Source: Mesaphorura yosii (Eukaryota; Arthropoda; Collembola; Poduromorpha; Tullbergiidae). Taken from it: DNA of 32,698 nucleotides. Location: NCBI GenBank assembly GCA_009869945.1, contig WIXG01000611.1:1-32698 (forward strand). Direction: 5' to 3'. The translations under genes and the position numbers were made by a program. Below, piece by piece: positions 1 through 9,515 of the stretch (its first letter is position 1; every line of letters starts with the position of its first letter). The notes beneath the pieces are model-generated. The model had not been told where the DNA came from. It saw only the letters and a program-made list of their open reading frames with translations, and made no database searches.

Positions 1-384
1 GCCGTAGAACGTCGTCACGTCCATTCCATGTTGTCTCACATGCACGAAGTGAGCCGCGAAACACATCAGCGCAAACGCCAGGCTCTGAACCTGAGCCATG
101 CGGTTCCAGATCTTCCTCAACGGCCTAGCGGCTCTTACCTCCATTCGAAGTTTGGTCCGGTTCCAATGGAGGAGGGTTCCAGAGAGATGAGCGTAGACAG
201 AGCAGAAGTGGAGGAGCACGAACGTTTCGCGGGTAAAGAGCCTACCCCGAGGACGGAGTGTATTCCAGATTGTATGGAGGATCCTCTCTTGCACCTGGAT
301 TACTCTGAGCCCTAGTCCTGAGCTTCGCGGCTCCTCCATCGAGAAAATCGACAGCCAGCGACGGTTGGTAACGTCAGACTTCAT
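1..384 (-). CDS. 5' part of a membrane protein, possibly a chemoreceptor (runs off left edge)
   Basis: An open frame of 128 codons runs from an ATG at 384 to the window edge with no stop; a TGA lies two codons upstream of that ATG. The N-terminal ~50 residues are basic and polar, followed by a hydrophobic stretch (TFVLLHFCSVYAHLSGTLL), a basic loop and a second hydrophobic stretch (MAQVQSLAFALMCFAAHFV). This resembles the first two membrane segments of an arthropod gustatory-type receptor, and other chemoreceptors lie in the window. Two cautions apply. A good splice donor (GAG|GTAAGA, near 131) sits inside the frame, so the real exon may stop there. The second hydrophobic stretch also begins with Met and could be a signal peptide of a different product. 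Coding is fairly likely; the family is a guess. Confidence 0.4.
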   Translation of the reverse strand, partial: MKSDVTNRRWLSIFSMEEPRSSGLGLRVIQVQERILHTIWNTLRPRGRLFTRETFVLLHFCSVYAHLSGTLLHWNRTKLRMEVRAARPLRKIWNRMAQVQSLAFALMCFAAHFVHVRQHGMDVTTFYG

Positions 385-766
385 ACCTCAGACTTGGATT
401 GCGACAATTTGAAAAGAAAGCACTCGGCTGGACGGACCCTGGAACCTGAATGAGGTTCATCACTCACTCACTGGTACACAGAAAATTACTTTGTTCCATG
501 GGTTCTCCCGTCCTGTAATGACGCATGAAACGAAACGAGTGAATTTTTGAGTAGTTAAAGTGCCAATCTAAATACCAACTAAATGAATTAAAGAATGAAA
601 AGAACAACAGAAACCCATTTAATTCAAGTGCGCACGGTATCACAAGGGTAGATGTGCCGATAAACTTTAATTGTGTAACTTGTAGCTAGATTCGGTTCAA
701 ATAATATCGGCGTATTGAGTATGCTGGCTAAGTTAAACTGAAGCTGTAGTGATTGGTTACATGAAT
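385..766. other. Intergenic, nothing recognised
   Basis: This AT-rich spacer lies between the 5' end of the left-edge gene and the 3' end of the next minus-strand gene. No coding frame, repeat or RNA gene stands out. It should hold the promoter of the left-edge gene, but no clear TATA box or initiator was found. Confidence 0.4.
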
Positions 767-772
767 TTTATT
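767..772 (-). terminator. Polyadenylation signal AATAAA
   Basis: TTTATT on the plus strand reads AATAAA on the minus strand, about 20 nt beyond the TGA stop (792-794) of the stalk protein gene. The position is right for its 3' end. Confidence 0.6.
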
Positions 773-791
773 CACTTTGACCTACGCGAGT

Positions 792-1895
792 TCAGACCCG
801 AGGAAGATAATTTGAGGGAAACACGTCCAAATTCTTCTTCAGCGCCCGCAAAGCAGCGCCGTCGCAGTTCACACGGCGCGTGTAGCTCGGATGAAGCACG
901 GCGACGACCCGCGCCCGCAAGGCGCTGTCGCTGTCTTCTACTTTTGACAGTCCCTCGGCGGCATTGAGCTCTGGATCATTGCGCCAGTCGGTCTGGCCCA
1001 TATCGACGTACGTCCACGCATTGCAAATGTCTCCTCGAAGCTCCTGCACGTAATTCCAGAACGATGTCTCTTCGCTTTCGCCTTCACCGAGACTGTCCGA
1101 CAGTCGCTTCAGTGATTCGGATTCGAATCGCAACTTGTCCACTTTCAGCACGACTTTACACTGAGGGTTCTGCTCCTGCAGGGCTTCGATGATGGGCGAG
1201 AAGAGCTCCAGCGCGATGTACGCGTTGGTGGTCTCATACTTTGACTGCAGCTCGCCGAGGGTGAAATCCAGGAGGTTGGTCCAGTCCAGAGAGTAGTGGT
1301 ACACTTCGGAGGAGTCGTGGAGCACCATCACGCCGGCGCCTCGCTTTGGACTGGCGGAGACGGCGAGCACGACGTTCGCGGAAGGACGCGTCGGCGGAGC
1401 GGTCGTGGTGACCGTCGTGGCTGCGTGTGTTCTCGTTGGAGTTGGAATCGGCTTTGGTGTAGGTGCAGACGTTCTTGGGCGGCTGCTGCTGGTGGTGCTG
1501 GCGGACACGGTCGCTGGCACTGTTGGCTCGGTTACGACTGGCGGAGTATGTAAATCCTGAGCTTCGGCTACTTTATCTTCGTCATTAGCATCACAGCTGG
1601 AGCCGCCGAACAATTCTTTGAGCCCATACAAGATTGTGGCTCCAGCCAGGACTCCAACTGTGACTCCGGTCGCTATTGTCGCAAAATCTGCATTGCACGA
1701 CACCATGTTCAATTTCATTAGCAAAATTATTACCTTTAATTATTTAGCCGTTTCTCGTTCGACTCAATCTGAAGAAAACTTGCCTGAATCAGAGTTTGAG
1801 CTTTTTGCCGCTGTCTGTCGTTTATCTCCTGACGAATTAGAGTCTTTGGAGCTCGGGTCGAGCTTCACGTCAGCATCAAAGTAATTCGTCCACAT
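792..1895 (-). CDS. Single-pass membrane protein with Ser/Thr/Pro stalk and unknown outer domain
   Basis: The main exon (1687-792) encodes a transmembrane segment (FATIATGVTVGVLAGATILY), then about 70 residues rich in Thr, Ser, Pro and Ala that look like an O-glycosylated stalk, then a ~190-residue globular region ending near SNYLPRV. I do not recognise that domain. Two models fit. (a) A single exon from ATG 1724 gives 310 aa. (b) An upstream exon 1895-1784 is joined through a GC-AG intron (donor CAG|GCAAGT at 1783, acceptor GCAG at 1688, 96 nt). The phases match (phase 1), giving 335 aa with a polar 37-residue cytoplasmic N-terminus. I favour (b) because the donor matches the GC-type consensus and the resulting type II topology is sensible. 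A polyA signal follows the stop closely. Confidence 0.6.
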
Positions 1896-2577
1896 GCTCG
1901 ATGCTCCTCCGATCCTCTTTAGCCTTTGATAAACTAAAAAAAGATTCACTGGACCTAATTCACTGACTGATTTGCTCCAAGTTCAGAAATACAAATGGTC
2001 AAGCGGAGTGCAGCAGCAGCTCAACGCAGTAAAGAGCAGAGCAGAGGAAACAACTGCCTATCAGCTCGCTTGCTTGATAAGACGATAAGAAATTCTTGTT
2101 CTGTGTCCATGTCGAGGTTGTTTGAGGTAAACAATTTATTCATGGCACGCACGACACGACACGGATAGGAGTTTATAACTTAGTTGACGTTAACGTCATC
2201 GACATTAAACTCTCAGCCCAGACCAGCCAGCAATGCTACAAACTTGCAAACTCGTGCTCTCATCATGACGTCATTACCGCCTCGCTGCCGTCGCTACGCC
2301 TGCGCCGTTGTGTTCTGCTCTAATTTGCCAATTACAAATTTGCATACACATAATTTTTGCATAAATTATCGCCTATCGCCTGACATCGCTTGGCTAACTG
2401 CGGTTGAGGCACCGTGCCAGTCACACGGCATTTACTCATTGTCATTAGCCATTTCTTTCACTACCACGGCCACTGCGCAGTTGTCTACGACAGTCGGCGG
2501 CTCCCGCTGCTGCAGTGGACAGTTCTAGCGACTCCACCACCTCAGTAGTCAGCTACATTGCAATTCGCAATTCACAA
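1896..2577. other. Divergent promoter region, no gene recognised
   Basis: This is the head-to-head spacer between the minus-strand stalk protein gene and the plus-strand gene starting at 2578. Open frames here (for example 2184-2528) have no domain or biased composition. It probably holds both promoters; no convincing TATA box was found. Confidence 0.4.
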
Positions 2578-3171
2578 ATGCCTGGACCACGCTCACGCTT
2601 AGGCGCCACGCCCTCCGTCACCTCCGTCTTTGTCGCATTCGCAGTCATACTGATTGGATTCCTCCTCTGCTTTTTACTGGTAAGTAATGCAATATTATTG
2701 CCTCTAGTCTAAAACTCAAACCCTGCTGGTTAGCTAAGAATCCTCTTTATTTTTGCAATTTTGCTTTTGCAGTGGGCGCTCGCCAAACACTTTTCTAACC
2801 GGGCAGCACGAAGGCGCCGTGCTCGTGGCTGCCGCGATGCTTCAGAAGATGAAGAGTCCGAGTACGGCAATGATGACTTTACACAACATGAAATTGATGG
2901 AGGGTCAAATTCTAAGATTCTGATTGTGCGAAAATCTTATCGGTTGCTTCCGTCCAATGGCCACCACTCCACGAACGGCGCCTGGGCAGCTGCAGCAGAT
3001 TTCCCTCCTCCGGCGCGGGCGCGAGCGCCCGTGGTCGTGCCCGGTCGAGCCCACAATCAATCAACCTGCTTCGCCGCGTCGCCTGGAATGAGTCGCGCTA
3101 GGCTGGTCGGTCTGGAAATGATTGAGGAGGACGAGGAGAAGGCGGAGGAGGACGATGCAGGTGGAAGCTAA
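2578..3171 (+). CDS. Small single-pass membrane protein, two exons, unknown function
   Basis: Exon 1 (2578-2679) gives 34 codons ending in a hydrophobic segment (VFVAFAVILIGFLLCFLL). A phase-0 intron (GTAAGT at 2680, TTTTGCAG ending at 2772, 93 nt) joins exon 2 (2773-3171), for 166 aa in total. The membrane segment covers about residues 17-36. A strongly basic patch follows (ARRRRARGCR), then an acidic patch (EDEESEYGNDD), a proline/alanine-rich stretch and an acidic C-terminus. The basic patch right after the helix suggests a cytoplasmic tail (N-out, C-in). There is no known domain; it could be a small adaptor or an arthropod-specific protein. ATG 2578 is the first in-frame ATG; upstream in-frame codons are non-ATG. 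It ends tail-to-tail with the F-box gene. Confidence 0.6.
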
Positions 3172-3400
3172 CATTCGGGAGACGGAGCACGGAGGCGGTT
3201 GTGTGGATTGCATTGCAGAACCGCACGTGAACAAGAACCCAGTTGCAGGCGACCGGGATTTTTCGTTATTTACCGTCTTTGAATATTTAACCAGACAAGA
3301 CTAAATGGTGCTAAATTAAGTGCTAAATCTAATGCAAATGCTAATGGAGCAGTAAGAAAATTAAGAGCAAGAGCGGACAAAGCCGGAACATGCGTCGTAA

Positions 3401-3406
3401 AATAAA
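3401..3406 (+). terminator. Polyadenylation signal AATAAA
   Basis: AATAAA lies 230 nt after the stop of the small membrane protein gene. A second AATAAA at 3467-3472 could serve the same transcript. In either case its 3' end reaches close to the 3' end of the convergent F-box gene. Confidence 0.45.
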
Positions 3407-3511
3407 AACGCCAGTACTTCAAGGTTTTTCGTTAAAGGAATACGTTCTTTTATTCAAATGTGCAAAAATAAAATGGTTGTTTCATCACAGAATTAGGAGT
3501 CAATGCTGGTA

Positions 3512-3517
3512 TTTATT
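3512..3517 (-). terminator. Polyadenylation signal of the F-box gene
   Basis: TTTATT on the plus strand (AATAAA on minus) lies 16 nt past the F-box stop codon. A second copy at 3448-3453 would make the two convergent transcripts overlap. Confidence 0.5.
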
Positions 3518-3532
3518 GGCCACACTAAATTA

Positions 3533-5626
3533 TTAGTCTTGGTCCTTTGCGTTATCGGGACCTGGGCCCGATTCTGCTTCCGCCTCCTGATCACTGTGAC
3601 TGTGATCGCCTGCGCCTCCGTCTCTGTCGATTGCAACAGCGCCAGCAAATGCTTCTTCTTCGTGCTGATCTTCATCTTCTTCTTCCTCTTCCTCACTAAA
3701 TCCTGGAAATGCCAGCAGCGGCAGCGCCAGTGGGAGACCGATTGGCATAGGAAGATTGGGGGCGGGCTCGTCAAAGTTCTCATGGTCAACGTCTTCCCAA
3801 TCGTCTTCGTCCTCGTCTTCGCCTCCGAAGTCCAACCCGTCATCATCATCGTCGTGGACTCCAACTGCGGCGCCGAGAGCGAAAGCCGCCACAATCTGCC
3901 CGTCACCTTCGTCTTCTTCTGCTTCGAAAAGATCGTCGTTCTCGATGGCAAAGTCAATGTTGACCTCCGCGTCGATAATCACCTTCGGATCCGTCGTGAC
4001 GGGCAGGCTCGGGTTGATTTGCGTCCCAAAAGTGTAGGTTTTGCTCGTCGGGTCGAGCTGCAGCACGAAGCCGCATGGCTCCATGCTTTTCAGGAGAAGG
4101 CCGGCGAGGGTCGCGAAGGAGCTCTGACTGTGGCCTTCAGTTTCTTGGTTCGGGTTCGGATTCGGATTGCTCAGACTGGCGACGTTGATCCCGGAAATTG
4201 TTGCGAAGAACAGAATTTTCTTTCTTTCCATAATGGACGAGATGCTCCGAAGGCTCAGCCCGAGCTGGCCGCCCGTTCCGATGTTGTGCAGACTCACGAG
4301 CTTCACTGCGGGTAGGCCTTCGCCATCGCTGCCTCCGACGATGAAGTCCGCATCGGCTGATTGAATGTATAAATTAAAGATCCGGACTGCCTCGAGCGAA
4401 GGACTCAGGCCGGTCTGTACACCGACGAGGTCGGCCCGCGTTGAATATACATCGTGCAGGCTCCGCGCGCGCGCTCCATCCCCGACGATTGGCGGAGGCG
4501 GAAGTTCGAACTTGTGCGGCCCGACAAGAGTCAGGATTTTCAGGCGGCAGCAACTGCAGAAGCAATGCAGGTCGAGCGGCTGCTCGTCGTCCGTCGTCGT
4601 GAGTGTCAGCTGCACTGCTGTGAGACTGCTGCAGTTATTTTCAAGGGCTTCGACCGGGAGCGGGTAGTATCCGGTCGTCAGATGAAGTTTTCGCAGTGTC
4701 TGCATCTGTGCATAAAGGATTTTGTGGTAGACGCCCATCATGGACCGGTTCCGCCTCGCGCAGTGAACAAACAGTTTCTTCAGGCTCAAGCCGGTGACTC
4801 TGCTCTCAGCTTCGACTTGGTCGTACAAGGGATACGACATCATGGCGGCTTCCAGGTCAGGATCAAGTTCGACCCTCGTCGTGAATTCAAAGTTGACGAG
4901 GAGTTTCTCTAGTCTTGCTGCATGCCTCGAGATCATTGTGATGACAGCGCTGGAGAGCTGCTCCTGGAAAGGCAGCGCCAACGGCAAGTGTAGGCTGAGG
5001 TTCATCAGGGACGGCAGCCTTGCGTTGTGGAGGATCTCGAGAAGGTTGGGGATCTTCCAGTCTTCAAAGTAATCCGTCTGGAGCTGTTGTTGGCCGATTC
5101 CGTACAGGGAAATTGTGAAGGATGTCAGGCTTGGCACGGCGAGGACGAAGTGGTCCTGTGTGAAGTGGAAGTCTCCAAGCGCCGAAAGGTGGAAGATCAG
5201 CGAGCGCAGGTTCACCAGCGGATCGAGGACCTTCTTCAGGCTTTTTGGGCATGCTGACTCGTCCACCCAGATATCTCGAACCAGATGAGGATGCTTCAGT
5301 TCAGGAATTGCTTCGGGGTTGTCGCTAAGATCGCTGATGACCAAATTCTGGACTCCAAATTCTCCGAGGGTGTACAAAGGCTCGTATTTCTCACCCGGCC
5401 ACATGTGCGTGTCTCTCCCGACGTATTTGTGCACCCCAACCAGTTCGTCGACGACGGCGCACCAGCGCCTGCAGACCTCCGTCACCTTTCGGATGTCTCC
5501 AGGCGGCAGCCGCTCCAGAACCTTGGTCAGGATCTGAAAGACAGCCATCGCGCATGGATATTAAAGCGTTCATAATTAATTTCGTTTTACACTTACCTCA
5601 TTCGGAAAATCGCTCAGCTCCGTCAT
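3533..5626 (-). CDS. F-box/LRR-like protein with long acidic C-terminal tail
   Basis: F-box proteins recruit substrates to SCF (Skp1-cullin-F-box) ubiquitin ligases. Exon 1 is only 30 nt (5626-5597, ten codons). A 63-nt GT-AG intron (5596-5534) joins it in phase 0 to a 2001-nt exon, giving 676 aa. Joining them completes a typical F-box at residues 4-33: LSDFPNEILTKVLERLPPGD, then VCRRW. Starting at the in-exon ATG 5548 would lose the first half of the box. Residues ~60-420 contain repeated leucine-rich segments such as LRSLIFHLSAL and LRKLHLTTGYY, as in LRR-type substrate receptors. From about residue 540 the sequence turns strongly acidic, with runs of Asp and Glu, ending in DNAKDQD. That tail is unusual for F-box proteins; its role is unknown. 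Confidence 0.82.
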
Positions 5627-5946
5627 AGTTTTTGCCTATGACACTTTGACTCTTGAATATTGAAATACACACAGTAATTTCGTAATTTCGTTCGCGTACA
5701 GCAACCAGCAACTGCAGTTAACTAGCTTTATTAAGAGTTAATTGGTGGATTGATCGAGATTTTACTTTCATAATTTTAGAGATCGCGATCTCGAAGTTTA
5801 CTTTGATCCGGGCCCGTTTGGTTGCCTGTCTGTTGATTTTCCCCTGCATGCGTGTGCAAAAATACCGGCGGGCGGCAAAAGAGCTTTGACGACGGTAAAC
5901 TTTTCGCAAATGCGTTTGCTAAATGAATTCTGAAGTTTGAAAAATT
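5627..5946. other. Spacer between F-box gene and Ly6 gene
   Basis: This AT-rich stretch includes the F-box gene promoter side. A 63-codon minus-strand frame (5718-5909) has no recognisable feature and was not called. Confidence 0.4.
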
Positions 5947-5952
5947 TTATTG
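5947..5952 (-). terminator. Polyadenylation signal of the Ly6 gene
   Basis: TTTATT on the plus strand reads AATAAA on minus, 10 nt beyond the TAA stop of the Ly6-like gene. Confidence 0.55.
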
Positions 5953-5961
5953 AAAGGAGAA

Positions 5962-6511
5962 TTACAGATTATGCACGCTCTCTGAAAATTGAGCAACGGC
6001 TACAAAAAGTATCGCCCCCAAAAGAGCCGTGTTTACTACGGTAATTCTCCCGTTTCCGGAGCCCGGGGCCTCTCCAGGCCGGAGCCCGTTGCCCGAATTG
6101 CAGAGATCCTTATCGTTGCAGCTCGTGTAGTAGTGCACCCAGTGGTCGTTAATGTCCGTTTCGCTTTTGGATTCATTGACACAGATTCGGGCGAAAGAGT
6201 AAATCACGCCTGGGTCCTGTCGGTATTCTTGACGCTCCGTTCTGCACCAATAGCCTGAAGTGCAAGGTATTCGGGCGCTATCGGGAAGCTGAGAAGGGTT
6301 GTTTAGGCACGTAAGGGTCTCGTTTAAGCCGTTGTGGGTGCACGAGTAACAAATCAGACCTGCAAGACATGGACAAATTACACTGTTAGTTAATTCTTAC
6401 TAACCACGTTTTACCCGAAGCCAATGGCGCAGTCACCACAACCAAGGCCGCCAGGAGCCAAAAATAGTGCGGAAATACCCTGAAAGGGCTTGGCAGCTTT
6501 AAAGTCGACAT
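5962..6511 (-). CDS. Ly6/uPAR-family GPI-anchored protein (sleepless/quiver-like)
   Basis: Two exons (6511-6415 and 6359-5962) are joined through a 55-nt intron in phase 1, giving 164 aa. Residues 1-33 include a signal peptide (YFWLLAALVVVTAPLASG). The mature protein starts GLICYSCTH, the usual opening of a three-finger Ly6 domain, and contains eight cysteines ending in the family hallmark TSCNDKDLCN. A Gly/Ser spacer and a hydrophobic C-terminus (NTALLGAILFVAVAQF) fit cleavage and GPI attachment. Family members in arthropods act on the outer cell surface, for example regulating ion channels (sleepless/quiver) or septate junction assembly; which role applies here cannot be told. The call rests on cysteine pattern, signal peptide and GPI signal together. 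Confidence 0.85.
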
Positions 6512-7317
6512 TTTACTAACAAAATCAGGCAAACAAGCAATGGTAGACTGATCAATTAATTAGCACGGACTGGCACCTAACAAGTTCTTATAACATTTTA
6601 GTTCATATGATGCATGACAAGCAAAGCTCAGCGGCTGAGGCTCAGACTCGGGCTCTGGCTTGAATTCTTATCTTATCAACTGTCAAGCTGACAAGGTACG
6701 CCTGCCACTGATTCAAATATTCAGTGCAGTGCGCAGGAATGCTAAGCTTGAATCAATACTTATTGAATCGTTGATTCATTAATTTATTCGTGGTACAATC
6801 AAACAACAATTTTCACATGATTAATTTGCCAGTTAATGAACAATTTTATTTGCTTAGTTTAATTCTGATGGAATTGTGATCTTTTATGGTTAGTAACTGA
6901 CATACCTGACGCGATATTTCGGTGGAATTAAATGCAAACTCCCTAGCAGTATTTCGAGCACAGCTGTGTCCGCCCTGTTGTAATAGTAGTAGCCTGCTTA
7001 GAGACTGGCGACGATTCTATGACATCCGCTACCCGTTATCTCCTACCACGACAACTGCTACCCGCGAAATCTGCTACCCATGCATTCTGCTGCCGAGCAG
7101 AAGCTAAATTATGTGAGACAATAGATGCCGAGCGGAGCGCTTAAGTTTTAGATTACAGATCGACCAGCGACAAGTCGCATTTTAAAGTCTCATAAGTTTT
7201 AATTATTAAACTTTTACTATTAGCGCTTATATTGTGATAATTGTGTTTTATATTTCAGTTTTAAAACTATTTCAAAGTTTTAGTTGGGAAGAAGCACTGA
7301 GTAGAGAATATGGCAAA
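6512..7317. other. Intergenic, nothing recognised
   Basis: This AT-rich sequence lies upstream of the Ly6 gene and left of the decayed transposase. No coding frame, RNA gene or terminal inverted repeat was identified. The left end of the transposon probably lies within 6900-7317 but could not be placed. Confidence 0.4.
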
Positions 7318-8676
7318 AGTTTGAAGAAGTCGAAGAGGGAAATTACTCACGTACAGGGGCTACTCCTACACGTTTAATAAGAACGGACTACAGAAGAATA
7401 TCTGGATTTGCACTGAAAACAGGCATCGAGACTGTCTTCCTCGCCTGAATACTGTGGATTATATTCCAGAAGATACAACTGTCGAAGTCACTCTGATTTT
7501 CAACAATCACAACCACACTCCTGATTCGGCACGTGCAGAAGTGAGGCAAGTTGTAGCGAAGGCCAAGTCACTTGCAGCTTTGTCAATGGATTGAACTGCT
7601 TCCATCGTTTCTACTGCAGACGGAGCACCAGTGGCATGTTTGGATAAGACTTTAGTCATCATACGCTGTAACTCATTCACCGTGAAAAATACCTAATTTG
7701 AGCTCACTGAAAAGAAGTGTGCAAAGGTCAGACATGAGAAATATCGAGGCAACTTACAAACGCCAACGTCACACTCTGACTTAGTCATCCCTGAGCAGTT
7801 AACAATATTAGGCGAGAACTCCTGTTATTCGACTCAGGCAACAACATGCAGCGGATCTTGATATTTGGCACACAAGGGTTGGATATTTTGGCACGCTCAG
7901 AAAACTGGTACTGAGGCGGAACTTTTAAAGCTAGTCCACCGTTGTTCGAACAGCTCTTCATTATTCATGGCCAGTTTTGAGAGTTAATTCTTCCAATTGT
8001 TTTCATTTTGATGCCAAACCGAGCGCAGGTCACATACAATAGAGTATGGGAAGCCATAAAGAATTTAAGAATCAATTCGGCACCTAATACCATTATGAGT
8101 GACTTCGAGCACGCGTTCATCAATGGTTTTTGTTGATGGTGACCTAACGGCGACACTTTTCATGCTACATTTCCAATGGCTAGTCAGCGCGGTTGCTTCC
8201 ATTTTTCGCAGTGTTTGGAAGCACTTCCAACAAATTCCATCCGAGGCTGAAGACTATCGCGAGGTGCCAGACTTTGCTTTGAATATGAAGATGATGGCAG
8301 CACTTGCTTTCGTGTCAGTCGAGAAAGTACCAACAGCCTACGAAGCATTTATAGAATTAAGCTTTTATAATGAAAATGAGAATCGTCTACGTTCTCTATT
8401 GACTTACTTTGAAAGCTCCTGGGTTGACTCGAATGACAGAAGACAACGTAGGCGGCCGCCTCTGCTTCCTGTTGACCTTTGGAATTGCCATTAGTCAGTC
8501 TTGGATGGGCTAGGGAAAACCAACAACGCTGGTGAAGGTTTCAATCGATCGATGAACTCAATGCTGAGTGCCGCTCATCCAACCATCTTCAAATTGATAG
8601 AAATAATCAATTGGACGATTTCCTTGCTGGAATACTTGCGTGGAGTAGCTCACAAGATCGAGCACAATATCTAAAA
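7318..8676 (+). mobile_element. Decayed MULE-type transposase with FLYWCH zinc finger
   Basis: Fragments in several frames line up as one transposase. From 7359 there is a FLYWCH-type finger: GYSYTFNKNGL, IWICTENRHRDCLPR and FNNHNHTPDSARAEV, ending at a TGA near 7591. At about 7918 comes the MULE core start (GTFKASPPLFEQLF, IIHGQF). At 7987-8132 are the catalytic surroundings, with NTIMSDFEHAF holding the D..E pair typical of these DDE enzymes. Then GCFHFSQCLEAL, a C-terminal segment 8240-8494 (AALAFVSVEKVPTAYEAF, LLTYFESSWV) and NNAGEGFNRSMNSML. At least five frameshifts or stops break it, so it is not functional. Terminal repeats were not found. Such elements gave rise to host FLYWCH genes, but this copy looks like plain decay. 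Confidence 0.75.
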
Positions 8677-9515
8677 ATGTTAATTTTCATCTTGTCTGTT
8701 CCATATTTTTATCTAGTTCACATTTTTATTGTATCATATGATTTCTGTATAACCTTGACCTGTACACAGAAGTTGCAGTCCTCATTTTCAGTGCTTAATA
8801 CTGGCGAAGTATTTTGTCTTGATAGTGGGTGTTGGGAGCAACATTGAAGAAGACAAACTGCAAGGCAGGTGCAGCAAGTGCCTTCGACATAAAGCAGACC
8901 TCAATCGCCGTCGCGAAATTGGATCTGATTGTGTATGCCAAGCGAGGTATAAACCATAACCTAGTAGAAACTGACATTAAGACACCAGAAAAGACCCAAT
9001 CTCTGATAATCAGACTTATATTTGGTTACATCAAGCCGGCTGTCTTTGTCACCACTTATAATCATCCGGCTGCACACAATCTAATCTGCCCACATGCCAG
9101 CACAGAACTCTGCAATAAACCATGCCAACGTCAACGTCACGACGACTATCCGCTCGCGGCTGCGCCCCGTCTACGGTTGTCGGTGTCATCAGTTAATCAG
9201 TTAACCCTATAGCCTGGCCCCTGACGTCTGTTTGTTAATTGTGCATGAAACCACATTAAAAAGTTCAGCTGCCATATTAACATATTAACAGAAGAACAAT
9301 AGCAAGATATTAATGAAATTGGCATGGCATAGCCGCATGACAGATTCGCAGATTCCATTGTAGCATTAATTAGCATATATTGTTCAACGGTCAATATATA
9401 CCAGCTTCGATAACAATAACCAGTGCGATCAAGGGCGACCTTGGATGTGCATTGCAATTCGAAGTACTGTGAGAAGCAATCAGCAATCCAGACGTGACAC
9501 TGATTCGAGCTCCAT
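8677..9515. other. Intergenic, nothing certain
   Basis: This stretch follows the transposase and precedes the kinase gene. It probably holds the 3' end of the transposon and the kinase promoter. A short cysteine-containing frame near 8830-8945 could be transposon-derived but is too short to assign. Confidence 0.35.

Noticed and set aside
2184..2528. 114-codon plus-strand open frame
   Set aside because: No signal peptide, domain or splice support; lies in the presumed promoter region between divergent genes.
3503..4315. 270-codon plus-strand open frame
   Set aside because: It is the antisense of the F-box acidic tail; GAA/GAT-rich codons give few stops on the other strand. Its sequence is Phe/Ser/Val-rich without domain structure.
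8829..9212. 127-codon plus-strand open frame after the MULE relic
   Set aside because: Starts at ATG by chance and has no motif; probably transposon 3' flank.
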